A stretch of 10,909 nucleotides of DNA from an uncultured Collinsella sp. (GCA_958405565.1 CATYEN010000065.1:1-10909), one strand, 5' to 3'; positions 1 to 7,504 are shown, counted from the first letter of the stretch. A program made the numbers and translations. The notes: generated by a model from the sequence alone, not told the origin.

Positions 1-113
1 ATTCAGTCGCGCGGACGGCATTTCCCGGTTGACAAAACTATAGGAACACCCCCCTCTCGTAATGTCATTTGCAATCCGTTAGCACGTGGCTCGGACTGCT
101 GCTAGCGCAACCT

Positions 114-1571
114 TTACGCAGCGAGGCGCTTGAGGACGTCGATGAGCAGCTCGTAGAAGCGCTCGGCAGAAGCGAGCTCCATGCTCTCGTCCGGGGTGTG
201 GACATCGGAGAGCGTCGGGCCCACGGCGATGGCGTCCAGGCCGTGCAGGGCCTCGGCAAACAGACCGCACTCAAGGCCGGCATGAATGGACTCGATGCGC
301 AGCTCGGAGCCAAAGAGCTCGCGATAGCTCTCGACAAAGATGTCGCGGACCGGCGAATGCTCGGCATAGCTCCAGCCGGGATACTCGAATTCAAACTTGG
401 CGTCGAAGCCCAAGACATCAGCCAGCGTCTGCAGGCGGTCCTTGAACTCGTTCTGCAGCGAGGTGATCGAGGAGCGTGGGGACAGCATGATCTTGACCTG
501 GTCGTCGGAAGTGGCGACCACGCCGATGTTGGAGGAAACCTCGACGGAGCCGTCGGTGGCGACGTTGCGGCGAATCACGCCGTTAGGGGCAAGACGCAGG
601 CCGCGGATGAGGGCAAGCGCGGACTTCTGGTCCATGGCCTCGACCTCGGCGTCGTCGGCAATCTCGACGGTGCAGGTAAAGCCGGGGTCGAAGACCTCGA
701 GCTCGGCAGTGACGTCGGCGATGATGTCCTTTGCAATCTGGGCCGCGGCCTCGGCGGCAGCGTGGTCGGCGTAAACCAGCTCGGCCTTGCACTCACGGTT
801 GATGGCGTTGTCCTTAGTGCCGCCGTTAAAGCTGACGATGGCGGGCTCGCCGGCGACCATCAGGCGGTCGATGATGCGGGCCATGATGAGGTTGCCGTTG
901 CCGCGCTCCAAGTTGATGTCGGAGCCGGAGTGACCGCCCAGCAGGCCGGAGATGTCGAGCGTGAGGGTGCTACCGGTCTTGTGCTCGCGCACGATCGGAC
1001 AGGTGTAGGTAACGACGACGCCGCCGGCGCAGCTGACGGTGGCCACGCCCTCTTCCTCGGAGTCGAGGTTGATCATGGTGCGGGCGCTAATCTGGGACTT
1101 GTCGAGCGTCTCGGCGCCGACCAGACCAGTCTCCTCGTCGGTGGTGAATACGCACTCGAGGGCGGGGTGAACGATCGAATCGTCATCGAGAACAGTGAGC
1201 ATCAGAGCGACGGCGATACCGTTGTCGGCGCCCAGGGTGGTGCCGTTAGCGGTGAGGACGCCGTCCTTGACGACCAGGTCGATACCGTCGGTCGTAAAGT
1301 CGTGCTCGACGGAACCCAACTTGTCGCACACCATATCGATGTGGCCCTGCAGCATCACGGTCGGGGCATTCTCGGCGCCGGCAGAAGCGGGCTTGCGAAT
1401 GATGACGTTGTAGACCTCGTCCTGGTACACATCGAGGCCGCGCTCCTTGGCAAACGCAACCAGGAAATCGCTGATGCCCTTCTCGTTGCCAGACCCACGG
1501 GGGATCGCGCTGACCTCCTCAAAGAAATGGAACAGCTGGGCGGGCTCGTAGCCGGTGATCTTGTAATCCAT
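114..1571 (-). CDS. pepD: Aminoacyl-histidine dipeptidase (PepD, M20 family)
   Basis: Cytosolic two-zinc metallopeptidase that hydrolyses Xaa-His and other dipeptides, the last step of peptide recycling. The 485-residue product has the same length as E. coli PepD. Metal and catalytic residues are all visible: H77 and D79 in GHIDMVC, D116 in LGADNG, the catalytic pair E146/E147 in TTDEETG, D170 in NLDSEEEG, and the C-terminal H458 in LSDVHTP. These sit exactly three positions before the residues known for Vibrio PepD (80, 119, 150, 173, 461). The lid (dimerisation) domain lies roughly at 185-390, containing GLLGGHSGSDI. I chose the ATG at 1571 because AAGGAGG lies four bases upstream; the frame stays open to 1676 but that extension lacks a ribosome site and family similarity. 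The gene stands alone, 325 bp after clpC. Known family role, intact gene; certainty high. Confidence 0.95.
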   Translation of the reverse strand: MDYKITGYEPAQLFHFFEEVSAIPRGSGNEKGISDFLVAFAKERGLDVYQDEVYNVIIRKPASAGAENAPTVMLQGHIDMVCDKLGSVEHDFTTDGIDLVVKDGVLTANGTTLGADNGIAVALMLTVLDDDSIVHPALECVFTTDEETGLVGAETLDKSQISARTMINLDSEEEGVATVSCAGGVVVTYTCPIVREHKTGSTLTLDISGLLGGHSGSDINLERGNGNLIMARIIDRLMVAGEPAIVSFNGGTKDNAINRECKAELVYADHAAAEAAAQIAKDIIADVTAELEVFDPGFTCTVEIADDAEVEAMDQKSALALIRGLRLAPNGVIRRNVATDGSVEVSSNIGVVATSDDQVKIMLSPRSSITSLQNEFKDRLQTLADVLGFDAKFEFEYPGWSYAEHSPVRDIFVESYRELFGSELRIESIHAGLECGLFAEALHGLDAIAVGPTLSDVHTPDESMELASAERFYELLIDVLKRLAA

Positions 1572-1896
1572 GGTGCCTCCTTGGCGCAACTGATTAGACA
1601 GTAAGACATGCGACTTGTATATTCCCAGACTTTGCGTGCATAAACCAGTCGAAAACGCCGAGCGCCCTTGCATCATCGGCTAACGGCGGGGAAACGCCAC
1701 TTTATTAAGATAAAGCAGGTTAGACGAGCCACGCCGAAGGAACGTTTGACCCTTCAACCAACCTCAACGCTTGATCAACGTTTATGCATACGCCATTAGT
1801 ATGTTTAATGAGATTTACTTTGAACGAAGGGGCCTTTTCAACAGAAAAAGGGCGCTCCTTTGGAACGCCCTCGTGGACACAAGGTTTTGTTACGCC
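1572..1896. other. pepD-clpC intergenic region
   Basis: This 325-bp gap holds the clpC terminator at 1845-1870 and presumably the pepD promoter. No gene is credible. On the minus strand a TATACA hexamer lies about 45 bases before the pepD start but has no convincing -35 partner. Two possible protein-binding patterns are present: the perfect inverted repeat CTTTAT-TAAG-ATAAAG at 1700-1715, and three copies of TCAAC (GTTGA on the minus strand) at 1754, 1764 and 1775, spaced 10 and 11 bases, so on one helix face. Neither matches an operator I know. Confidence 0.4.
1845..1870 (-). terminator. Rho-independent terminator of clpC
   Basis: Read on the minus strand, GGGCGTTCC and GGAGCGCCC form a nine-pair stem with one G-U wobble and an AAA loop, directly followed by TTTTT. 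It begins 27 bases after the clpC stop codon, so it ends the clpC transcript and separates it from pepD. Confidence 0.88.
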
Positions 1897-4539
1897 CTAC
1901 AGCGCGCCAGAGCCGGCTTGCATCATGCCGCCGGGGCCCGAGGTCACGCCGCCACTCACAGGCGCGGCGCTGCCAGTGTGCGGTGCCGCCGGGGCGGTAT
2001 CACCACCGAGCGTGCCCGCCGGACGCGGTGCCGGAATCTCACCCGTGCCATGGCTAAAGACAAACTTGCCGTCGGCCACATCGCACAGGACGGTATCGCC
2101 CTCGCCCCACTCGCCGGCCAGAAGCTCCTCGGACAGCGGGTCCTCGATGAGCTTTTGAATAGCACGGCGCAGCGGACGCGCACCGTTGGTGAGGTCGGTG
2201 CCCTCGGCCACGATCTTGTCATAGGCCGCATCGGTGAGTTTGATGTTCATGCCGTTGGCAATCAGACGCTGACGCAGGTCGTCCACCAGCAGGTGCGCGA
2301 TCTTGGTGAGATTCTCGCCTGAGAGCTTCTGGAACACCACGATGTCGTCGATGCGGTTGAGCAGCTCGGGGCGGAACAGGCGCTTGAGCTCGCCCATCGC
2401 GCGGCCGCGGATCTCACTCGAGGTGAGGCCCTGCTCGCCGGTGGTGCCAAAGCCAACGCTTGCATCCTGCGCAATCTCGCGGGCGCCCACGTTGGATGTC
2501 ATGATGATCACGGTGTTGCGGAAGTCGACCGTCTTGCCCTGGCTATCGGTCAGACGACCCTCCTCCAGTACCTGCAGCAGGATGTTGAAGATATCGGGGT
2601 GTGCCTTCTCGATCTCGTCGAACAGCACGACCGAGTACGGGTGGCGACGAACGGCCTTGGTGAGCTGGCCGCCCTCGTCGTGACCAACGTAACCCGGAGG
2701 GCTACCGATGAGCTTGGAGACCTCGAACTCACTGCCAAACTCGGACATGTCGAAGCTGATGAGCGCGTCCTTGCTGCCAAAGAGGTACTCGGCAAGCGTC
2801 TTGGCGAGCTCGGTCTTGCCCGTGCCGGTGGGACCCAGGAAGATAAAGCTGCCGCCGGGGCGACGCGGATCCTTGAGCGGCGAGCGGCTGCGGCGTACGG
2901 CCTTGGCGACCGCCTCGACAGCCTCATCCTGACCGATGATGCGCGTCTTGAGCACGCTTTCGGCCTGCAGCAGGCGACGGCTCTCGCTCTCGGTAAGCGA
3001 GGACACCGGCACGCCCGAGGTCACGGACACGATATCGGCGATCTGGGAGACATCGATGGTGAGCGGGCTGGCGTCGAGCTCGGCCGTCCAGGCAGCCTTG
3101 GCCTCGGCGAGCTCAATCTCGGCAGCCTTCTGCTGCTCGGTGATCTCGGCGGCCTTGTTCATGTCGTCGCTCTCGGTGGCCTCCTGCGCGGCGGCCTTGA
3201 GCTCCTCGATGCGATGCTCGGCCTCGCGCACCGGCTCGGGCGCGCGATTCGCGGCGATGCGAGCGCGGGCACCGGCCTCGTCGATGAGGTCGATGGCCTT
3301 ATCGGGCAGGAAGCGATCCTGGATGTAGCGGTTGGAAAGGTTCGCGGCGGCCTCGATAGCACCCTGCGTATAGCGCACATGGTGGTGCTCCTCGTAGCGC
3401 GGCTTGAGCGCGGTCAGGATCTTGACCGTGTCCTCGACGCTCGGCTCCTCGACATCGATGGTCTGGAAGCGACGCTCGAAAGCCGGGTCCTTGGTGAGGT
3501 ACTTGCGGAATTCCTCGGCCGTGGTGGCGCCGATAATCTGGAAGGCACCACGCGCGAGCACGGGCTTGAGCATGGAGCTCGCATCGATGGAGCCCTCGGC
3601 AGAACCGGCACCGATGATGGTGTGCATCTCGTCGATAAACAGGATGACGTCGTCGGCTTCGGTTGCCTCCTGGATTACGTTCTTGAGGCGCTCCTCAAAC
3701 TCACCGCGATACTTGGCGCCCGCAACGAGGCCCGGCAGGTCGAGCGTCCAGATATTCTGGTTCATGAGGTTCTCGGGCACGTTGCCGGCTGCAATCTGCT
3801 GAGCCAGGCCCTCGACGATGGCCGTCTTGCCCACGCCGGGGTCGCCCAGAATGAGCGGGTTGTTCTTGGTGCGGCGCGAAAGGATCTCCATCATGCGCTG
3901 GACTTCCTTTTCGCGACCGATCACGGGGTCGAGCTCACCGTCACGCGCCTTCTGCGTGAGATTGGTGGCGAACTGCTTAAGCGTATCGGTGCCACTCCCC
4001 TTTTGCTGAGAGGCATCCGAGCCGCTAAAGAACGGCAGGCCCGCGCCGGGACGCCCGGCACCGGCGCCGGCGAGCGGACGCTTCTTGTCCTGGTCCTTGG
4101 CGGTGAGTTTCTCGATAGCCTTTTTGATGGAGGCGGACGACACACCCAGGCGCATGAGGATGTCCATGGCCATGCCGTTGCCCTCTTCGACGATGCCGAT
4201 CAGCAAGTGCTCAGTCGACACGTAGGTCTGGTTGTTCTCACGCGCCACGCGGAATGAACGCTCCATCACGCTAATGACGAGCGGCGTAAAGGCGAGCTTG
4301 GCCGCCTCGGTCTCCTCACTGGGCTCGGGAACCGTGGTCTGGACCTCTTTGAGAGTATCCATGATGTCATCGTAGGAAATATCGAGCGAACGCAGCGCCT
4401 CGGCGGCAATGCCCTCGTCCTCCTTGGCGAGCGCGAGCAGCAGGTGCTCGGTGCCCACCTTATTTGAGTGAAGATCGAGCGCTTCTTGCTTGGCCATGGA
4501 CATGACCTTACGCGCACGATCGGTAAAACGGTCTAACAT
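1897..4539 (-). CDS. clpC: ClpC-type AAA+ unfoldase
   Basis: ATP-driven ring unfoldase that feeds proteins to the ClpP protease in stress response and protein quality control. The 880 residues show, in order: a double Clp-N substrate/adaptor domain (about 1-145); AAA+ domain 1 with Walker A GDPGVGKT (232-239), pore loop KYRG (276-279) and Walker B ILFIDE ending at 304; a short coiled-coil middle segment (about 435-490); AAA+ domain 2 with Walker A GPTGTGKT (569-576), pore loop GYVG (616-619), Walker B VVLFDE ending at 642, arginine finger R729 and sensor-2 GAR (786-788). VGF at 695-697 is the ClpP-docking loop, and the short middle domain separates ClpC from ClpB. The last 50 residues are a Gly/Pro/Ala/Ser-rich tail. 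Start at 4539 follows AGAGGA; an upstream in-frame ATG at 4617 would add 26 basic residues overlapping a leader hairpin and is rejected. No CtsR or HspR operator is evident upstream. Confidence 0.96.
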   Translation of the reverse strand: MLDRFTDRARKVMSMAKQEALDLHSNKVGTEHLLLALAKEDEGIAAEALRSLDISYDDIMDTLKEVQTTVPEPSEETEAAKLAFTPLVISVMERSFRVARENNQTYVSTEHLLIGIVEEGNGMAMDILMRLGVSSASIKKAIEKLTAKDQDKKRPLAGAGAGRPGAGLPFFSGSDASQQKGSGTDTLKQFATNLTQKARDGELDPVIGREKEVQRMMEILSRRTKNNPLILGDPGVGKTAIVEGLAQQIAAGNVPENLMNQNIWTLDLPGLVAGAKYRGEFEERLKNVIQEATEADDVILFIDEMHTIIGAGSAEGSIDASSMLKPVLARGAFQIIGATTAEEFRKYLTKDPAFERRFQTIDVEEPSVEDTVKILTALKPRYEEHHHVRYTQGAIEAAANLSNRYIQDRFLPDKAIDLIDEAGARARIAANRAPEPVREAEHRIEELKAAAQEATESDDMNKAAEITEQQKAAEIELAEAKAAWTAELDASPLTIDVSQIADIVSVTSGVPVSSLTESESRRLLQAESVLKTRIIGQDEAVEAVAKAVRRSRSPLKDPRRPGGSFIFLGPTGTGKTELAKTLAEYLFGSKDALISFDMSEFGSEFEVSKLIGSPPGYVGHDEGGQLTKAVRRHPYSVVLFDEIEKAHPDIFNILLQVLEEGRLTDSQGKTVDFRNTVIIMTSNVGAREIAQDASVGFGTTGEQGLTSSEIRGRAMGELKRLFRPELLNRIDDIVVFQKLSGENLTKIAHLLVDDLRQRLIANGMNIKLTDAAYDKIVAEGTDLTNGARPLRRAIQKLIEDPLSEELLAGEWGEGDTVLCDVADGKFVFSHGTGEIPAPRPAGTLGGDTAPAAPHTGSAAPVSGGVTSGPGGMMQAGSGAL

Positions 4540-4575
4540 GCTAGTTCCTCTTAGACGAGCTAGTTTTTTCAAACG

Positions 4576-4603
4576 CAAAGCGCCGCCCCGCGGCAGCGCT
4601 TTG
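4576..4603 (-). promoter_or_regulatory. Stable hairpin in the clpC leader
   Basis: A 12-pair stem with one G-U pair (arms begin CAAAGCGC and end GCGCTTTG) closes on a four-base GCGG loop, 36 bases before the clpC start codon. No U-tract follows on either strand, so it is not an intrinsic terminator. If the promoter proposed at 4622 is right, the hairpin sits near the mRNA 5' end and could stabilise the message or modulate it. Function is inference. Confidence 0.5.
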
Positions 4604-4621
4604 GTCTCTTTACCCATATGG

Positions 4622-4627
4622 AGTATA
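4622..4627 (-). promoter_or_regulatory. Candidate clpC -10 element
   Basis: TATACT on the minus strand matches five of six bases of the -10 consensus and would start transcription near 4615, giving a leader of about 75 bases. The hexamer 17 bases upstream (GGGAAA) is a poor -35, so an activator may be needed; the nearby GGGA-AAGG-TCCC inverted repeat at 4640-4651 is a possible site but matches no operator I recognise. Confidence 0.35.
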
Positions 4628-4726
4628 TGTTAACCGTTGGGACCTTTCCCACCCGTAGCCGCGCGACAACGTCTACAAAAAAGGAATCGCTCGGGTCCGC
4701 TTGGCGGTTTGGTGTTGAGTTGCTAT

Positions 4727-5320
4727 CTAGCAGGCGGGCTCGATGTCCATACCCTCGGCAACGTCGCCGGCGGCATCGGCAGCGGGAGCCCCCGGCATGC
4801 GCACGAGCTCCATATGCTGCTCCTCAAAAACCGTGCCCATGGGGAAGGCGCGGCGGAAGACAAAGCGAGCAACCGGACCAGCCACCAGCAGGTTCCAGGG
4901 CAGGGCCATGATAAAGTTGCGCGGAATGTTGACGAGCCACATCATCGGCAGCGCCTGCAAATTGGCAAGCGGGCCGCCGGGCATATGGAACAGGCCTTCG
5001 CACGCGCCGTAAAGCGACATGATGATGACCATGGGAACGACCATGCAGGAGCTGACGGCGAGCGTCATGGCAAGCGGCGAGCTCTTGCCCGGCGTGACCA
5101 GGAATTTAAAGGCGAAACCCTTGGCAAGGGGGCTGGCGACGAACCAGTCGCAGCACATGGCAAAAACGTAGGCAACGGGGAAGCCGAGCCACGCGGCGGC
5201 AACAACCTCGCCGTTGATGGCCCCATGCTGCAGGGCAACGTTGTAGATGCTCATCCAGAGCACCATGCAAAAGCACATGATAAAGGTGAACAGCAGGCTC
5301 TCTCGTTTGTTGATAGGCAT
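4727..5320 (-). CDS. DUF2798-like four-helix membrane protein
   Basis: Integral membrane protein of unknown function, 197 residues. Four hydrophobic segments are visible at about 8-29, 41-66, 79-102 and 131-155. The protein looks like two tandem copies of a two-helix unit: each unit has a Met-rich first helix with an MS dipeptide (WMSIYN; IIMSLYG), a W-containing second helix (AAAWLGFP; MALPWNLL), and a matching exit segment (SPLAKGFAF versus GPVARFVF). This resembles the DUF2798 family, recognised from memory only. The tail after 160 is hydrophilic, ending DIEPAC. Start at 5320 is preceded by GAGAGGA about ten bases away; the frame extends 20 residues upstream but without a ribosome site. 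It lies between a strong terminator (5365-5414) and clpC, 187 bp downstream. Nothing in the neighbourhood suggests a substrate. Confidence 0.75.
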   Translation of the reverse strand: MPINKRESLLFTFIMCFCMVLWMSIYNVALQHGAINGEVVAAAWLGFPVAYVFAMCCDWFVASPLAKGFAFKFLVTPGKSSPLAMTLAVSSCMVVPMVIIMSLYGACEGLFHMPGGPLANLQALPMMWLVNIPRNFIMALPWNLLVAGPVARFVFRRAFPMGTVFEEQHMELVRMPGAPAADAAGDVAEGMDIEPAC

Positions 5321-5364
5321 AAAGGGCAGATTCCTCTCTGTGTTGTGCCGCGGCACCACGCAAC

Positions 5365-5414
5365 AAAAACGGGCGGGCAAGATGGAGCTGTTGGGACTTC
5401 ATCTCGCCCGCCCG
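5365..5414 (-). terminator. Strong intrinsic terminator or attenuator before the DUF2798-like gene
   Basis: On the minus strand a 15-pair stem (CGGGCGGGCGAGATG with CATCTTGCCCGCCCG, one G-U pair, 15-base loop) is followed by TTTTTG. It is the strongest terminator in the window. It lies 220 bases after the ThrE-like stop but only about 45 bases before the DUF2798-like start codon, so it either ends the ThrE-like transcript or controls read-through into the next gene. Confidence 0.85.
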
Positions 5415-5451
5415 TGGTACGTGCGTCTGCGACTACTTATGTGGTGAAACC

Positions 5452-5481
5452 AGCCTAGCACGAAAACCCCGCGCTTCGTAA
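5452..5481 (-). promoter_or_regulatory. Possible promoter ahead of the DUF2798-like gene
   Basis: Minus-strand TGCTAGGCT is an extended -10 (TGn plus TAGGCT, a form common in actinobacteria), with TTACGA 18 bases upstream as a weak -35. If used, transcription would begin near 5445 and run through the terminator at 5414-5365 before reaching the gene. Weak evidence. Confidence 0.25.
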
Positions 5482-5527
5482 GCGTTGAGTTTATGAAGAT
5501 GCAGGGCACCAATAATCCCCCGACCCC

Positions 5528-5600
5528 ATAAGTTGCGGTGGAATACGGACTGTTTTGACCCTTTAAGCAGCAATTCAGTCCCTATTTCACCGCAACTCAT
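5528..5600. repeat. 73-bp imperfect inverted repeat
   Basis: Two 30-base arms (5528-5557 and 5571-5600, cores AGTTGCGGTG and CACCGCAACT) pair with five mismatches around a 13-base loop. It directly abuts the next palindrome at 5601. No reading frame or U-tract is associated, so it looks like an intergenic palindromic repeat and not a terminator. Confidence 0.75.
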
Positions 5601-5633
5601 TTGGTGCAAAGCAACCTGTCCCCCTTGCACCAA
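5601..5633. repeat. Palindrome abutting the ThrE-like stop codon
   Basis: Perfect nine-base arms TTGGTGCAA (5601-5609) and TTGCACCAA (5625-5633) enclose a 15-base loop containing CTGTCCCC. The first paired base touches the stop codon of the ThrE-like gene. There is no following U-tract. The GGGGACAG (minus strand) in the loop recurs in the repeat at 7478-7504, suggesting one repeat family. It may also shield the mRNA 3' end. Confidence 0.7.
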
Positions 5634-7193
5634 TTAGCTGGTGTGGCGCCAGCGAGGGTCGGTGAGCGTACGCGCCACACCCAAACCAACGGGCAGAAAC
5701 GCCACGATGAGCACTGCACGCACAAACCAGCCGAGCATATTGATCGTGTCGAAGGTGCACATGTAATACATCGAGCGATATAGATACAAGCCCGGCACCA
5801 TAATGACAATCGATGGCACCGTGAGGGCGATGCGTGGGTAGGTGAGCTTGATTTCGGCTAAGCTCGCGAGCAGCCCCGATACCAACGCGCCGGTAAACGC
5901 AGCCGCCTCAGGAGGCATGCCCGCGCTCAGACCCAGGAAGGGAAACAGCGTCGGCGCATCGACGAGCGTAAGGCGCAAGGTATTAGACACGGCGCCGATG
6001 AGCCCTGCCGCCGCCATCTTTACCGGGCTGTTGAACATAACCGAGAAGCCAAATACTCCGACAAAGCTCATCACCACACGCAAGAGTGTAAGAGCCAACG
6101 GTGAGAGCCCGAGCGGGGCAAAGTCATCCGGCGCCAGTCCCACACACTCGGCAACCATCCAACCTACGAGGGTCGCCATCACAATAATCGACACAGCATA
6201 CGAAAGACGCTCAATGCCGCTTCGCATGTCGAGCTTAGCGATGTCGAGACCTGCCGTAATGAGAGGAAAGCCGGGGATCACAAAGAGCATGGCGCCGATA
6301 TAGCCTTCTTGGTGCGACATTGCCCCCGGTATGACCTGGCCAAGGCCGAGCAATGCCAGCAGATACGAGACGCAAGCGAGTGCAACGCCGATCGTCAGCG
6401 CGCTAAACTGGCCAAGGCCCTGCTTGAGAATATGGGAGCGAGCAAAGTTGCCGACACCAGCGCCCACGAACGCGCAAGCCATCTCGATAGGGCCGCCGCC
6501 GAGCAAAAAGACGAAGGCGCCGCAAGCACAGGCCGCCGCAAGGCCCTGTTGCCAGGGAGAGTAATCGGGCTGTGAACTCTCAACGGTCTTGAGCATCTCG
6601 TGGTACTCGTGCACGGTAAACCGGCGCCCGTAAATCTCGATTTCCTTTAAGAAGCTCTCCATCATCCAAATGCGATGAGTATTGACGCCAGTTGTCGGCA
6701 GGCTGACAACCTCGTTGAAGCAGTGGCCATCTTTGATGCAGGTGCACTCAAACGACAGGAGACTCAGGTCGACGTGAATCGTGACGCCGAGCACGGCAGC
6801 AACACGATTCATGGTATCGCGCACGCGCCAGGCACCTGTTCCGCTTGCCAGCATAAGCATGCCGGTGCGGCAGATGATGGATGATTTATCGGTGAGCGGT
6901 GCATCGACGGCAAGCTCATCGCCCGCCGTCACGATCTGGCGCCAGTCAGTTTTCATATGGAGCGCGCCGGCACGGACACCGTGGTGCAGGGGGACTCTTG
7001 AGAGCAATGAATCATGGCGCGAAGACTGCGGGGGTTCCGTCGATTCGTCCTCGTCGGGCCCTTCATCAACAAGGTCGAAAGCATCGAGCGCCGCCGGCTC
7101 GCGACGATCGATCAATTCCTCGTCCTCACCATCAAAATAGTTGAACTGATCGAGCATGTCCTCTTCGATTGCACGATCGCTCGCGTCGTCCAT
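5634..7193 (-). CDS. ThrE-type (YjjP+YjjB fused) threonine/serine exporter family protein
   Basis: Predicted inner-membrane exporter of 519 residues. The N-terminal half (about 105-350) resembles the ThrE/DUF1212 (YjjP) domain: a soluble stretch with RTGMLMLASGTGAWRVRDTM at 109-128, then about five membrane helices including FVIPGFPLITAGLDIAKLD. The C-terminal half (about 365-507) resembles YjjB/ThrE_2, with VPSIVIMVPGLYLYRSMYY near 459-477. About ten transmembrane segments in total. Family members such as Corynebacterium ThrE export threonine and serine; YjjPB-type pairs in E. coli export succinate, so the substrate here is open. An acidic, probably disordered N-terminus (1-55) precedes the domain. 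Start at 7193 follows GGAAGGGAG seven bases away. The gene is single, flanked on both sides by palindromic repeats. Family certainty high, substrate uncertain. Confidence 0.88.
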   Translation of the reverse strand: MDDASDRAIEEDMLDQFNYFDGEDEELIDRREPAALDAFDLVDEGPDEDESTEPPQSSRHDSLLSRVPLHHGVRAGALHMKTDWRQIVTAGDELAVDAPLTDKSSIICRTGMLMLASGTGAWRVRDTMNRVAAVLGVTIHVDLSLLSFECTCIKDGHCFNEVVSLPTTGVNTHRIWMMESFLKEIEIYGRRFTVHEYHEMLKTVESSQPDYSPWQQGLAAACACGAFVFLLGGGPIEMACAFVGAGVGNFARSHILKQGLGQFSALTIGVALACVSYLLALLGLGQVIPGAMSHQEGYIGAMLFVIPGFPLITAGLDIAKLDMRSGIERLSYAVSIIVMATLVGWMVAECVGLAPDDFAPLGLSPLALTLLRVVMSFVGVFGFSVMFNSPVKMAAAGLIGAVSNTLRLTLVDAPTLFPFLGLSAGMPPEAAAFTGALVSGLLASLAEIKLTYPRIALTVPSIVIMVPGLYLYRSMYYMCTFDTINMLGWFVRAVLIVAFLPVGLGVARTLTDPRWRHTS

Positions 7194-7350
7194 ATAGACG
7201 CTCCCTTCCTGCCGACTAACCCCCATCCTAGGCAGCGACGGCTAAAGGAAACATAAAAGAGACGACTGTCGGGCACGGGAGACGCAAAATCGTCAATGCA
7301 CCGATAGACTCCCGACGAGGCGAGCGTGGATTATCGGACACCCATTCCAC

Positions 7351-7414
7351 GAGAGTGGATAGTCTCCCGTTTTGAGCCCGCATGCGAGCCAAAAGCGGGA
7401 GATTATCCACGCTC
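7351..7414. repeat. 64-bp imperfect palindrome with an extra half copy
   Basis: Left arm 7351-7381 (GAGAGTGGATAGTCTCCCG then TTTTGAGCCCGC) folds on the right arm 7382-7414 (AAAAGCGGGAG then ATTATCCACGCTC) with few mismatches and a single bulge, around a GCATGC centre. A third partial copy, GAGCGTGGATTATC, lies at 7322-7335 and can pair with 7401-7414 with one mismatch. Two overlapping foldings are therefore possible. No U-tract follows. Confidence 0.7.
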
Positions 7415-7421
7415 ATGCAAT

Positions 7422-7479
7422 GTAGTCGTTGGGGACGTTCTTAAATGACTAGCCGTTTAAGAACGTCCCCAACGACTAC
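7422..7479. repeat. Perfect 24-bp inverted repeat
   Basis: Arms 7422-7445 and 7456-7479 are perfectly complementary, around a 10-base loop. Each arm carries GTTGGGGACGTTCTTAAA. It has the stability of a terminator but no U-run. The arms, plus the adjoining sequence to 7504, contain three related copies of one unit headed by GGGGAC. Confidence 0.85.
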
Positions 7480-7504
7480 TCATTTAAGTCTGTCCCCAAT
7501 GAGT
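7478..7504. repeat. Short inverted repeat overlapping the 24-bp one
   Basis: ACTCATT (7478-7484) and AATGAGT (7498-7504) enclose TAAGTCTGTCCCC. Read on the minus strand this is GGGGACAGACTTAAATGAG, a diverged copy of the unit in the adjacent 24-bp repeat arms (GGGGACGTTCTTAAATGAC). Confidence 0.6.

Noticed and set aside
29..57. TTGACA on the plus strand as a promoter
   Set aside because: No -10 hexamer at suitable spacing and no plus-strand gene follows.
1..113. pepD terminator
   Set aside because: Only weak five-base pairing near 75-108 and no T-run on the minus strand; cannot be supported.
69..1604. 511-residue open frame on the plus strand
   Set aside because: It is antisense to the complete pepD with all catalytic residues; long antisense frames are expected in GC-rich genes, and its product is low-complexity Gly/Ala/Asp/Val/Leu with no domain.
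2599..4257. 552-residue open frame on the plus strand
   Set aside because: Antisense to clpC; same GC-driven artefact, no ribosome site or recognisable fold.
4637..5458. 273-residue open frame on the plus strand over the DUF2798-like gene
   Set aside because: His/Gly/Lys/Arg-rich with no membrane segments or domains; the minus-strand frame gives a coherent four-helix membrane protein with a ribosome site.
7322..7504. CRISPR-like array
   Set aside because: The repeats are palindromic, of different lengths and orientations, with no regular unique spacers and no cas genes.
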